DNA of 64,000 nt from Bythopirellula goksoeyrii (GCF_008065115.1 NZ_CP042913.1:2268338-2332337); one strand, 5' to 3'. Shown: positions 26,134-34,852, counted from the first letter of the stretch. Numbers and translations are program-made. Notes: generated by a model from the sequence alone, not told the origin.

Positions 26134-27456
26134 TCAATCGCGAAGCATCATGCGTTCGCGGAAGGCACTGGCTGGGAGTCGTACTCCGTGAGATTCTAGA
26201 CGAGGAATAAAAGTAGGACGAATTCCCGTAGCTTGGAAGTAACCGGTCGCACGGCCATTGCCGTCGACTCCTTCTTGGTTGTACTGGAAAACATCCTGCA
26301 TCACGATCGTATCTTGTTCCATGCCGATGATCTCGGTAATGGCTGTCACCTTGCGAGGCCCCCCCGAGAGACGGTTCACCTGCACGATGAGATCCACCGC
26401 ACTGGCGATTTGAGAACGCATCGCTCGGATCGGCATTTCAAAGCCGGCCATCATGATCATTGTTTCCAACCGAGCGATGGCATCGCGCGGGGTGTTGGCA
26501 TGGCAGGTGGTAAGCGAACCATCGTGTCCCGTGTTCATCGCTTGCAGCATATCGAGCGTTTCTGGTCCACGGCATTCGCCGATGATGATTCGATCGGGTC
26601 GCATACGCAAACAGTTCCGCACCAAGTCGGTCGCCGATATCTTACCCTTGCCTTCGATATTGGGAGGACGGGTTTCCAATCGCACGACATGGCTCTGCTG
26701 CAACTGGAGTTCTGCCGCGTCTTCGATCGTTACAATGCGATCTTCATTCGAGATAAAACTCGACAGTGTATTGAGCAGAGTCGTTTTACCAGAGCCCGTA
26801 CCACCGGAGATGATGATATTCAGTCGAGCCTTCATGGCCCCTTCCAGCAGCATGACCATTTCAGGCGTCATGCTTTTATAGTTCAACAAGTCTTCAAGCT
26901 TGAGCGGATTCGAACCAAAACGGCGAATCGTCAAGCTGGGACCGTCCAACGCCAATGGGGGAATGATCGCATTCACACGCGAACCATCCGGTAGGCGGGC
27001 ATCGCACATGGGACAAACTTCGTCCACACGGCGACCTACTTTCGACACGATTCGATCGATGATTTGCATCAGATGCTTGTCGTCGCGGAACGTGACCTCT
27101 GATTTCATCAACTTGCCACCCGATTCCACGAACACATTCTTGGGACCGTTGATCATGATTTCGCTGATCTTCGGTTCTTTAAGGAGCATTTCCAGCGGTC
27201 CGAGGCCAAACGTTTCGTCCAAGACCTCTTCGATCAACTTGTCGCGTTCGTTGCGATTGAGAAAGGTGTCTTCCGTGTCACAGAGGTGCTCGACGACCAG
27301 GCGAATCTCGCGGCGGAGCACGTCTCCTTGCAATTCGCCGACATGCGACAAGTCGAGTTTATCCACCAACTTGGAGTGAATGCTCTGCTTGAGCTTTTCA
27401 AACTCCAGTTTCTTGTCCTCGCCAGCGGGAGGCAAGGTGGTATTGAGTTTGGTCAT
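26134..27456 (-). CDS. tadA: Tad pilus assembly ATPase TadA/CpaF
   Basis: 440 residues from the ATG at 27456 with GGAG about ten bases upstream (a GTG at 27471 is also possible). A secretion ATPase of the GspE/VirB11 superfamily powering Flp pilus assembly. Motifs: LGPLEMLLKEPKISEIMINGP, Arg-rich VCPMCDARLPDGSRVNAIIPP, Walker A ISGGTGSGKTTLLN (about 212-225), Asp box VTIEDAAELQL, Walker B IIGECRGPETLDMLQAMNTG and the His box SLTTCHANTPRDA. The VCPMCD cysteine pair replaces the usual VDARLPDGSR lead-in. It lies upstream of tadB and tadC. Length is typical of CpaF (about 430-470). Confidence 0.95.
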   Translation of the reverse strand: MTKLNTTLPPAGEDKKLEFEKLKQSIHSKLVDKLDLSHVGELQGDVLRREIRLVVEHLCDTEDTFLNRNERDKLIEEVLDETFGLGPLEMLLKEPKISEIMINGPKNVFVESGGKLMKSEVTFRDDKHLMQIIDRIVSKVGRRVDEVCPMCDARLPDGSRVNAIIPPLALDGPSLTIRRFGSNPLKLEDLLNYKSMTPEMVMLLEGAMKARLNIIISGGTGSGKTTLLNTLSSFISNEDRIVTIEDAAELQLQQSHVVRLETRPPNIEGKGKISATDLVRNCLRMRPDRIIIGECRGPETLDMLQAMNTGHDGSLTTCHANTPRDAIARLETMIMMAGFEMPIRAMRSQIASAVDLIVQVNRLSGGPRKVTAITEIIGMEQDTIVMQDVFQYNQEGVDGNGRATGYFQATGIRPTFIPRLESHGVRLPASAFRERMMLRD

Positions 27457-27860
27457 TGTATGTCGCTCCACGATTGGTAAGTCGGCTCGGGTCGCAATCT
27501 CGCATCGAGTCCGTCCGTACGGATCACTCAGATGATCGAAAGTGCTTCAAGCAAAGATAGCTCATTTCCGGTAAGGTTGAGCTAAGAGGAGCAGGTTCAT
27601 GCCAGCATATTTGGGCATGAGATATAAGATGACGATTGAGCCGTTTGTGACGGCAAGATACCGAGTGTTCTTGGCTTGCTAAGCAAGAGAATGGGTTGAA
27701 TAATGCGAGTAACCCCACCCCAACGGCGTTTTTTAGGGGCTAATCCTTGCATCAGTAAAACGACCAATAGGGCATCTCAACCCTCGGCTGGCAAGATCGC
27801 AATAGTTGCCGTAACCGATATCGCGATCTGCCAGCCACTTTAGAACTTTTCTTTCTCAGA
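27457..27860. other. Intergenic region upstream of tadA
   Basis: About 400 bases without a supportable gene between the PEP-CTERM gene and tadA. It contains the hairpin at 27786-27836 and a small cttgc/gcaag stem near 27676. A promoter for tadABC may lie here, since the gap is larger than others inside the cluster; I see no convincing -35/-10 pair. Confidence 0.4.
27786..27836. terminator. Hairpin after the PEP-CTERM gene
   Basis: ggctggcaagatcgc (27786-27800) pairs with gcgatctgccagcc (27823-27836) with one bulged base. It begins 25 bases after the minus-strand stop of the PEP-CTERM gene, the expected place for a terminator, but no T tract follows on that strand. Confidence 0.55.
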
Positions 27861-28673
27861 CTATTTCGATCGGTCACGTCCGCGCGAAGCTTGGCAAAGG
27901 ATCATACCTAAAAGGAGTAGTATTTGGCTGGTGGGTTCTGGTAACCCTTCATCGCCTGGATCTCCATTGGGGATACGAGGCCCCACCGTGTCCGTATCTT
28001 GAAAGAATAGAAGCTCATCCCCAGCCAAAAACGGTATTGGATCGAAGATGGGAAGTTGGCCAGTATCTATCAGCTGGCCGAATTGAATCTGCATCGCTCG
28101 ATAGACATCTCCCTGTGGACCCAAATTGGGGTCAGCCAAGTTATCAACCTCGTCAAAATACACGACCCGCACGTGACTCCAGAGCCCAGCGGATGCAAAG
28201 GCATCCAGGTCATTTCCCCGATATGAGCCGTCGGTGCCAAAGAATGGATCGGTGCGATCGAAGACCGTTGCTCTAACAGAGACCGGCTGAGAACTTGGCA
28301 GAAATCCCTCGAGGGTGAGACCATAAAGGGTCAAATTCGAGCCAGTTGGTGCGTCAGCGCTCAACCGCCAAAGGTTGTCCCAAGTGTCACCGGCTTCATC
28401 AAGCCGCCAGCCTGTTCCAAGAGCAGACCCTGCACCAGCAACTCCAGGGGTCCAGAAGACAGTCTGATTGGTAGTTGTCAGATCGGGGGTAAAGTGTGCC
28501 GTCACACGCATACCGCCCATATCTTCCCCAGTTGTCATAAAACCCGAGATATCGGTGATTGTGTGCAGTGTACCGGGATTAGATAAGTGACTGACAGTTT
28601 GACTGTTGGACTGGCTCACCAACAGAAGGATAAGCGCGAACGACGATATAAGACTTAGGGTGAGAGTTCTCAT
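27861..28673 (-). CDS. Exported PEP-CTERM protein inside the tad cluster
   Basis: 270 residues from the ATG at 28673, chosen because AGGAGG lies seven bases upstream and the protein then opens with a signal peptide (MRTLTLSLISSFALILLLVS). The body is beta-rich with aromatic and Asp residues (GGMRVTAHFTPDL, GWRLDEAGDTWDNLWRL) and has no recognised catalytic motif. The C-terminus reads LPEPTSQILLLLGMIL then basic residues, a PEP-CTERM sorting signal. It sits between tadZ and tadA on the same strand, an unusual place for such a gene. It may be a pilus-associated surface protein or an unrelated insertion; the evidence does not decide. Confidence 0.7.
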   Translation of the reverse strand: MRTLTLSLISSFALILLLVSQSNSQTVSHLSNPGTLHTITDISGFMTTGEDMGGMRVTAHFTPDLTTTNQTVFWTPGVAGAGSALGTGWRLDEAGDTWDNLWRLSADAPTGSNLTLYGLTLEGFLPSSQPVSVRATVFDRTDPFFGTDGSYRGNDLDAFASAGLWSHVRVVYFDEVDNLADPNLGPQGDVYRAMQIQFGQLIDTGQLPIFDPIPFLAGDELLFFQDTDTVGPRIPNGDPGDEGLPEPTSQILLLLGMILCQASRGRDRSK

Positions 28674-29091
28674 GAGACACCTCCTAAACGAGAAAGCATT
28701 TGAAAGAAGCCTCCATCGCCACTCTAGTTCTCTGCCACGATTAACAAAACTTTCGCGTAGGTAGTTGGACTTTCGCAACCAATAGAACTGCCGTGGCGAT
28801 AAAGTCAAGAATAGTGCTAGGTCATCGCTGGGTGGCGGTGCCCTGATGTATCTAGCAACTAGAAGAGCTTGAAGGTAATGCATGGCCGAACCTACTTCGT
28901 GCCACATGACCACAACATAAATCCGTCGAGAGGAAATCAGAGTAGCGCAAGAGCATGACGAATCGAAAATAACTCGTCAATAACCTGATCGAGGGGACGA
29001 CAAATTGTCCTGAAGGAAGCCTACAGTTCTCGCATGAGAGCTAGCATATCCTTAGCCCTACATGAGAAAGAGGCGAGAAGTCATGCTAGAA
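28674..29091. other. Intergenic region between tadZ and the PEP-CTERM gene
   Basis: About 418 bases. An open frame continues upstream of the PEP-CTERM start to 28913, but that stretch lacks a protein-like composition and the AGGAGG at the downstream ATG argues against it. No RNA gene or hairpin seen. A promoter for the PEP-CTERM gene is expected here. Confidence 0.35.
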
Positions 29092-30297
29092 CTACTTCGC
29101 TGGCCAAAGATTCAGCCAACGACGACTCTTGGAGTCCCTGTCACTTAGTTCGCCTTCTTCGCGAATCTTGCCACAGACGGCGTCGGAGAGCTGTAAGATT
29201 GAATTGGTGATACCCGCCTTCGGAGCATGCTGAATCAATGGCACACCGTTGTTGCGTACTTCGATCATCGTCCGGTAGTCATTGGGGATCTGCCAATAGA
29301 TATCGCGGCCAATCGATTCCCGAGCCTTTTTGAGGCTTATTTGCCCCGAGTCTTGGCCCACTCGGTTGACAACGACCTTGACCTTACTACGCAGTGACTC
29401 ATCACCATCAAAAGTCATCATCAGGCGGACCACATTTCGCAGGCAAGGCAGATCCAGCTGCGTAACCATCAGGATGTCGTCCGCCATATAGATTGCCTGC
29501 ATATCGAGCTCACCGAAATACTTCGACAAATCGATCACGATATGCGTAAAGGAGGTCTTTAAGAGCCCAATGACTCGTTGAAGACTGTCAGCAGTGATTT
29601 GCTGCACATCCTCGAGTTGCACCGGGCGAGGCAAAAGGTGCAGACCCGACGAGTGTTTTGTAAGTGATTTCTTGAGCAGTGTTAGATCAAGTCGCGAGAC
29701 GTTTTGCGCCACGTCCGCCAAAGTGTATTCAGGAATCGTATCAAGGAATACGTCGGCATCTCCCAACGCAACATCAAGATCAACCAACACCACAGAGTTG
29801 GACTCATCCGCCGCCATGGCACAAGCCATGTTGACTGCAACGCTCGTAGTGCCTACACCACCTGTGGCACCCGCCACTGCAACCACACGGCAACCGACTG
29901 CAGCGTTAGTACTTTCACCAGCATGTTGACGTTTCACACGGTTCAGTGCCGTGATCAAATCTTCTTCTTTGAGAGGCTCGGTGAGGAACTCCTTCGCCCC
30001 CGCCCTCATGGATTCCAAGATCAGACGGCCATCGGTACTACTACTTGTTACAAGTAGAGTGCATTGCGGCGATTGAGCAGATACTTCCGCTATAAGCTGG
30101 ATCGCTCGCGCAGGATCTGCGTCCATTGCAATCAAACCAATATCGGCTTTGGTTTGCTCGACAACGTCAGCAAAGAAATCGTAGCGAGAACTCTCCGCCT
30201 CAAGCCAGACACTGTCCAACTGGAGGAGTACGTTCTTGAGCGCTTCTCGCGAGGCGTCGTCGGGATCAACAACCGCTATTCGGAGTACATTGGCCAT
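29092..30297 (-). CDS. tadZ: Tad pilus localisation ATPase TadZ/CpaE
   Basis: 401 residues. Residues 1 to about 125 form a receiver-like domain (LRIAVVDPDDASREALKNVL, ESMRAGAKEFLTEPL) as in CpaE. Residues from about 135 are a MinD/ParA ATPase with a deviant Walker A (VAGATGGVGTTSVAVNMA), VVLVDLDVALGDADVF, HIVIDLSKYFGELDMQAI and KVVVNRVGQ. TadZ proteins place the Tad machinery at a cell site and may bind ATP without strong hydrolysis. It follows rcpA by 89 bases on the same strand. Identification is firm; phosphorylation of the receiver domain is doubtful, because the usual Asp pocket is only partly recognisable. Confidence 0.92.
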   Translation of the reverse strand: MANVLRIAVVDPDDASREALKNVLLQLDSVWLEAESSRYDFFADVVEQTKADIGLIAMDADPARAIQLIAEVSAQSPQCTLLVTSSSTDGRLILESMRAGAKEFLTEPLKEEDLITALNRVKRQHAGESTNAAVGCRVVAVAGATGGVGTTSVAVNMACAMAADESNSVVLVDLDVALGDADVFLDTIPEYTLADVAQNVSRLDLTLLKKSLTKHSSGLHLLPRPVQLEDVQQITADSLQRVIGLLKTSFTHIVIDLSKYFGELDMQAIYMADDILMVTQLDLPCLRNVVRLMMTFDGDESLRSKVKVVVNRVGQDSGQISLKKARESIGRDIYWQIPNDYRTMIEVRNNGVPLIQHAPKAGITNSILQLSDAVCGKIREEGELSDRDSKSRRWLNLWPAK

Positions 30298-30386
30298 GGT
30301 TCGAGTTCAGCTTATGGATAGTTCAACGGAGCATAATCAAGGGTGCAGTCGCCAAGGAGCTACACACTTTCCTGTGCTAACGTAGC

Positions 30387-32204
30387 TTATTTTTCCATGT
30401 CGTATCCGATCGGGCCCATCAATCCTGGGGTTGATGTGCTGGCCTGTCGGGGCTGAGACTCGGGTTGCGGTTGCCGATTTTGAGGAATTTGAAGGTTGGA
30501 GTACGCTGATTGGTCTGTTTCCATCCAAGGTGCCCTCATTTGCATGGCTGAGGGATCAGTCGGCAGATTGCCTGCTGGATACCTATCCCCCCCAGGAGCC
30601 GTCGGTTGCACATCAGATTCTGTCGGGGTTGACGGTTGCAGCGTTTCGGCTGGCACAGAAAGTGAGTCATAATTCTGGTCCCCATACTCATAATCTGCTT
30701 CCGTAGGAACATATTGCTGGCCGATAGGCTGACCATAACCATCCGTGGCAATACACTGCTGTGGATTGTTATAGGCGTTTGCACAATTCAACCCACACCC
30801 ATTCGGGGCACAAGGTCCACAGGCGGGAACTTCCAAGTGGCCACCAAAGTAGAGCTGGCAATTGGTCGGAGATACTGTCTCCATCCCCGGTCCACAGAGG
30901 GGGACTTGATGAGGATCCATGCCGTCAACCAGCTCAGGAGTCACCATGATCAGGAGTTCAATCTCTTCAACTTCTTCACGGACGGAACGGAAAGCGGCGC
31001 CAATGTAGGGAAGATCGCTAACATACGGTATCCCCTGTTCCTGAGCTGATACTTTCGTCTGAACTAAACCAGCCAATGCCAAGGTTTGGCCTGCCTTCAA
31101 TTCAACGCCGGTATCCACTTGACGAACTCTCAGAGCTGGAATGGGCGTCGTGCTTCCTACGATTCCGATGGCATTTGCATAATCGAGATCGCTAACACGG
31201 GGGCGAACTTCGAGCCGAATATTTCCATTCCCCAGGACGATCGGCACGAAGTCGATCTGTGTGCCGTAGGGCTTGTACTCAATGGTAACTTGATTGATCC
31301 CTTGAGGGATTGGAACGGGTATTTCACCACCTACATTGAACTGAGCCGGACGGCCACTAACAGTCGTGATGGTTGGATCAGCGAGTACTTTTGCAAGCCG
31401 ATTCTCTTGTAAGGCTTCGATGAAGCCAAAAAAGGCACTGTTACTGCCCAAGACTCCAAAATCAATTGTAGTATCACTAGTCGCTGTGACAGATCCGCCC
31501 GAAATACTTGAGCTTGTAATTAAATCTGAAATACTGGAAACAAACCCGCCGCTATCACTGAAGCTGGCAAAATCCACTCCTAAATTGCGGAGTTTGGTTC
31601 GAGAGACTTCCATGACCCTTACTTTGAGCATGACCTGCTGGACCCCGCCGACGGAGATGTTATTGATGATCTTTGGTGCGTAGTCTTCTGCCAGACGGAT
31701 GATGGGGCCCACCGACTCTGGCTTTTCAACGAAACCTTCCAGCACCAGGCTGTTGGTCAAACGCATCACTTTAATCGACGATTCGGGAAACAGACGTTCA
31801 TAGGCCAGTTCCAGTTCTCGGACATCGCCATAGATCATTACGTCTACGGTATAGACATTGTCGTCTTCGTCCCACAAATTCACTTGAGTCACACCCGGCT
31901 TACGGGCAGCGAGTTGCACTTGGTTGGCGCTGATCGGAGTGACGGTTACCAACTCGGGGTTGTTGACCACCATTCTTGGAATCCGCTTTTCGAGCGTGAG
32001 AATGCGGCTCGAATTGACGGTCAGCTCCAAACGCTCGGTCGACTGGGTGATATTGCGGATCACCTGCGACTGTTGTATCTGAGCAAAGGCAGCCGTGCTA
32101 ATGCTGGTGAATAAAGTCACGGTGGCAAGTGTCAAGCGAGCCAGAGTGAACTTGTGAAATGCCAATCTGGCAACGGAGATGCGGGGAGTTTGTTCCGGGT
32201 ACAT
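30387..32204 (-). CDS. rcpA: Tad pilus outer-membrane secretin RcpA/CpaC
   Basis: 605 residues from the ATG at 32204 (AAGGAAG upstream; the open frame to 32276 is dropped). A signal peptide ends near STAAFAQ. An N-terminal domain (STERLELTVNSSRILTLEKRIPRM) is followed by a BON-like domain (YGDVRELELAYERLFPESSI..VMRLTNSLVLEGFV). The secretin core has VQQVMLKVRVMEVSR, IPVPIPQGINQVTIEYKPYG and the signature TGVELKAGQTLALAGL..IPYVSDLPYIGAAFR..EIELLIMVTPELV. The last 150 residues are a Cys/Pro/Gln/Tyr-rich extension (CGPCAPNGCGLNCANAYN) not found in model CpaC proteins, which may anchor to the unusual planctomycete envelope; that is inference. Confidence 0.93.
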   Translation of the reverse strand: MYPEQTPRISVARLAFHKFTLARLTLATVTLFTSISTAAFAQIQQSQVIRNITQSTERLELTVNSSRILTLEKRIPRMVVNNPELVTVTPISANQVQLAARKPGVTQVNLWDEDDNVYTVDVMIYGDVRELELAYERLFPESSIKVMRLTNSLVLEGFVEKPESVGPIIRLAEDYAPKIINNISVGGVQQVMLKVRVMEVSRTKLRNLGVDFASFSDSGGFVSSISDLITSSSISGGSVTATSDTTIDFGVLGSNSAFFGFIEALQENRLAKVLADPTITTVSGRPAQFNVGGEIPVPIPQGINQVTIEYKPYGTQIDFVPIVLGNGNIRLEVRPRVSDLDYANAIGIVGSTTPIPALRVRQVDTGVELKAGQTLALAGLVQTKVSAQEQGIPYVSDLPYIGAAFRSVREEVEEIELLIMVTPELVDGMDPHQVPLCGPGMETVSPTNCQLYFGGHLEVPACGPCAPNGCGLNCANAYNNPQQCIATDGYGQPIGQQYVPTEADYEYGDQNYDSLSVPAETLQPSTPTESDVQPTAPGGDRYPAGNLPTDPSAMQMRAPWMETDQSAYSNLQIPQNRQPQPESQPRQASTSTPGLMGPIGYDMEK

Positions 32205-32323
32205 CCTTGTACTTCCTTCGCTTTGAGTATACTGAAAACTGGCAACCGACAGGGTCGGCAACCTTCTATCAGTCACTGGATAAGTAACATCCTTGCTACT
32301 ACAGCCAGTGTTCAGTCCTGGGT

Positions 32324-33364
32324 TTATTCAAAATCTATCGGGAATTTCCCATCGGGATTATCAGCACTGAAATCAGGTCCAGACGATTCCTCTTCGCCTG
32401 ATTCCATGTCAACAGAATCGGTTGGACGGTAGGTATTGTAGTCATCTTCAGCTTCCAAAGGTTCGCCAGTCGTATTGTCAAAATCAACTTGACTGACCTC
32501 ATTTGGGAAAATCAACTTCATTCGGAACGGAGGCTCGACGGCGACCGTCGGGTTGTGGCTCATGTCTTTGCGGAGAGAAGCTTCGATATCCTCGTCGCTC
32601 TTATCAAATGCCGCCCGCTCTTTCTCACGATTACTCGAATCGCTTCGGGCGAAGATATCCTCAAGAGATTGTTCCGCGTCATCGACTATCAAGTCATCGT
32701 CCGGGTGACGTGGAATCAAGCTCAGCTCGCCCATGTTTTCGGCCGTGGTCATGCGGCTCGCCTGCTGAGGCGTAACAACCAAAGACAATGTCTTGGCAAC
32801 GCTTCGTTCCTCGGTTCCTTCAGCAGTGCGTTGGACAGTCTGGTCGACCGCATAGACGCGGATGTTTTGCAGAATGATTTTTGTGAAGGCGTGCGGGATG
32901 CCTTGTCGCTCGTTCTGTGGAATATAGAGCTGGACGTCGACCCGATCACCAGGGCTCAGAAGTCCTGCCGCACTCTTGCGGGCATCGACTGAAACGGTCT
33001 TGAGCCGCATTCCCGGTGGAATCCCGGAGATAGGATCGTGCGTTTCGCCCTTGGCCAGGAATTTGCCATCGTTGAGTGGCTCGCCCTGGAAGATGGTCGT
33101 TTTCGGGCGGCGACTTTCGATCTCCTCCCATTTGGTAATAGCACCTACAGGAACTTTGTCCCGGGGCCACTCCTGGAGGCTTACCATGCCATCATTCACC
33201 GGATCTCCCAGATTGATATTCTGGAGAGCCACGTAAATGGGCACTGTCTCGATAGAAGCTTGCTTCTTGTTGTTGCTGTCGAGCACCTGGCTAATGCCGA
33301 TCGAGGCAACCAGGCCGCAGCCTAGCGCAAGCGCCAACAGTAGTAAAGATTTCGGACGCATCAT
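32324..33364 (-). CDS. cpaB: Tad pilus assembly protein CpaB/RcpC
   Basis: 346 residues from the first of two adjacent ATGs at 33364; GGGGGG lies just upstream. It starts with one membrane helix (MMRPKSLLLLALALGCGLVA). An SAF domain follows (VPIYVALQNINLGDPVNDGM..WPRDKVPVGAI), then the RcpC domain (GMRLKTVSVDARKSAAGLLSPGDRVDVQLY, TKIILQNIRVYAVDQ, LSLVVTPQQASRMTTAENMGELSLIPRHP). The C-terminal 110 residues are acidic and Ser/Asp-rich. It supports the secretin channel in the periplasm. It sits directly upstream of rcpA, the canonical order. 33365-33647 upstream shows no gene. Confidence 0.92.
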   Translation of the reverse strand: MMRPKSLLLLALALGCGLVASIGISQVLDSNNKKQASIETVPIYVALQNINLGDPVNDGMVSLQEWPRDKVPVGAITKWEEIESRRPKTTIFQGEPLNDGKFLAKGETHDPISGIPPGMRLKTVSVDARKSAAGLLSPGDRVDVQLYIPQNERQGIPHAFTKIILQNIRVYAVDQTVQRTAEGTEERSVAKTLSLVVTPQQASRMTTAENMGELSLIPRHPDDDLIVDDAEQSLEDIFARSDSSNREKERAAFDKSDEDIEASLRKDMSHNPTVAVEPPFRMKLIFPNEVSQVDFDNTTGEPLEAEDDYNTYRPTDSVDMESGEEESSGPDFSADNPDGKFPIDFE

Positions 33365-33647
33365 ACCCCCCTGGCATGAGGTCGGAATTATCGGATTCCG
33401 GTTGTCTGCCACAACGTGTCGTTGTGAATGGTTGTTATAGTCAGTCCATTACGGTTTACTTTGCCCAAATTCCGTCAGGCTTACTTTTCAGAACGAATCC
33501 GCGATAAATGGCTCGTCCTCTCTCGGCGCATCGTCCTTCAAATTGGCTGGACTCTAACGCCTTGTCTGATTCTTCGGCTCTCTCAGCCCCTGTCGTCCAC
33601 TTATTTGGGGAAATTCTCCGATTGTCCCGGTCGTGCGACCAGGTTTC

Positions 33648-34214
33648 CTACAATTGCATCCCGTGCCACGCGAAGTAGGCAATCGAGCCAATTGCAATGG
33701 GAATTCCATAGGGAAGCAGGAACATGCGTGGCTTCCTCTCGGCGGCAATTTCAGCAAGCTTCTCAGGATCTTTAACGGTAACAATTTCGTTGTAGATGCC
33801 CCAAAACTGGTCGCGATGCTTGTTCCATGACTTGGTCCAAAGCACCATGCCGATAGCAATGACTCCACCGACAATGGCCGATACGGCAAACGCCATGAAC
33901 GTGACTGATGGCCACATCCAGGCTCCCACGCCAGCAAGCAGCTTCACATCGCCAGCACCCATCCCACCGATGGCGTAGAGCGGGAGCAGGCAGGCAAGTC
34001 CCACGACCGTTCCAAGTAAGCTATATCCCAGGCCTTCCCAGCCTGCATAAGGGGACAGCGCTGCACTGTACACCCAACCGCTGAGAATCATCGGGTAGGT
34101 AATCCAGTTGGGGACCTTGAGTTGAAGGCCATCAATCACGGCGGCCACAATCAACGTGAAGGTTACAAGCCAGACATGCCAGGTTTCACTAAAAAATTGT
34201 ACGAATTCGTTCAT
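33648..34214 (-). CDS. cpaA: Prepilin peptidase CpaA/TadV (A24 family)
   Basis: 188 residues with five or six membrane helices. An aspartyl protease that removes the leader from Flp prepilins. Both catalytic aspartates are visible: D28 in AAVIDGLQLKVPNW and D89 in GGMGAGDVKLL (the GxGD motif). The large N-methylase domain of PilD is absent, as usual for TadV. The C-terminal loop (KSWNKHRDQFWGIYNEIVTVKDPEKLAEI) is longer than in minimal CpaA. It lies between the pilin and cpaB genes. Confidence 0.93.
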   Translation of the reverse strand: MNEFVQFFSETWHVWLVTFTLIVAAVIDGLQLKVPNWITYPMILSGWVYSAALSPYAGWEGLGYSLLGTVVGLACLLPLYAIGGMGAGDVKLLAGVGAWMWPSVTFMAFAVSAIVGGVIAIGMVLWTKSWNKHRDQFWGIYNEIVTVKDPEKLAEIAAERKPRMFLLPYGIPIAIGSIAYFAWHGMQL

Positions 34215-34274
34215 GAGGTTTGTCCGTTGAGCGAGGTTGATAGATTTATCGCGTCGACCACCGTTTTCGGTGCT

Positions 34275-34385
34275 TTAGCTTCGAGGAGCCAGAAAGAATG
34301 TTGCCAGACAAGTCATGATCGCTAACGCACAACACGCTAATTGAAACACATGTGTAAACATCTGTTCTGGAATCAAGTTGAACAT
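34275..34385 (-). CDS. Possible 36-residue membrane peptide in the tad cluster
   Basis: A short frame from the ATG at 34385 to TAA at 34275 encodes MFNLIPEQMFTHVFQLACC followed by ALAIMTCLATFFLAPRS: a single hydrophobic helix with a small N-terminal cap. GGGGAG lies about nine bases upstream. It sits between the flp pilin and the prepilin peptidase on the same strand, in the 60-base-downstream spacing expected for an operon gene. I recognise no family. Its small size and the lack of comparative data keep confidence low. Confidence 0.4.
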   Translation of the reverse strand: MFNLIPEQMFTHVFQLACCALAIMTCLATFFLAPRS

Positions 34386-34503
34386 GGCGTTTTTCTCCCC
34401 ATTTTTCCCCAGCAGGGACGCTTACCACCCATTGTTTGGGCTTCTTCTAAAGAACCATAGCTTACGAATTGAACGGCAAGCGAGACTTTTTCAAATACCT
34501 AAG

Positions 34504-34556
34504 GGTGGGCACCGCCCACCTTTCTGTGCTAGAAGCAGTTGGTGGGCGATGCCCAA
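34504..34556. repeat. Paired GGTGGGC/GCCCACC hairpin element
   Basis: ggtgggcaccgcccacc (34504-34520) is a 7-bp stem with a 3-base loop; a related unit, ttggtgggcgatgcccaa, follows at 34539-34556. The two arms also pair with each other. It resembles dispersed intergenic repeats of planctomycete genomes and lies downstream of the flp terminator. Confidence 0.55.
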
Positions 34557-34583
34557 CGTACGCCCTATTATCCAGTACAAACC

Positions 34584-34620
34584 AAAAAAACCTCCCGGGA
34601 CCCAAGTGGATCCCGAGAGG
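34584..34620 (-). terminator. Rho-independent terminator of the flp gene
   Basis: Read on the minus strand, cctctcgggatcc (34620 downwards) pairs with the mirrored arm ending at 34591 (ggtcccgggagg), with GT/AC wobble positions, and is followed by seven T (34590-34584). It lies 53 bases after the pilin stop. It should uncouple high pilin expression from the downstream cpaA-rcpA genes or attenuate read-through. Confidence 0.87.
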
Positions 34621-34672
34621 AGTTAATTCAACCGTAGTTCTGACTCCCTGAAAGGGAGACACCCACGTTCGA

Positions 34673-34852
34673 TCAGCTAGATGTCAACTGACCAGCGACA
34701 CCCGTAAAGGTAGCCGCGGCGTTGGTACCTACAGACCGAATCGCTGTCAAGCAGACGATGACGATCAAGGCGAGCATGACTGCATACTCAACAGCGGTAG
34801 GGCCGTCTTCCGAAACGAGGAAACGTTGTACCTTCTTAGCAAAATTCTTCAT
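34673..34852 (-). CDS. flp: Flp/Fap-type pilin of the tad cluster
   Basis: 59 residues from the ATG at 34852, which has GGAGG six bases upstream; an open frame reaching 34975 is 5' leader. Leader MKNFAKKVQRFLVSEDG, then GPTAVEYAVMLALIVIVCL with the conserved Glu-Tyr pair, one hydrophobic helix, and a short tail (NAAATFTGVAGQLTSS). It is the major structural subunit of the Tad pilus, cut by CpaA. It is first in the cluster and followed by a strong terminator. About 208 bases upstream lies a GEMM-like riboswitch, so expression is probably controlled by c-di-GMP. Confidence 0.94.
   Translation of the reverse strand: MKNFAKKVQRFLVSEDGPTAVEYAVMLALIVIVCLTAIRSVGTNAAATFTGVAGQLTSS

Noticed and set aside
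26233-26994. 253-codon open frame on the plus strand
   Set aside because: Antisense to tadA; His/Arg-rich translation without known motifs.
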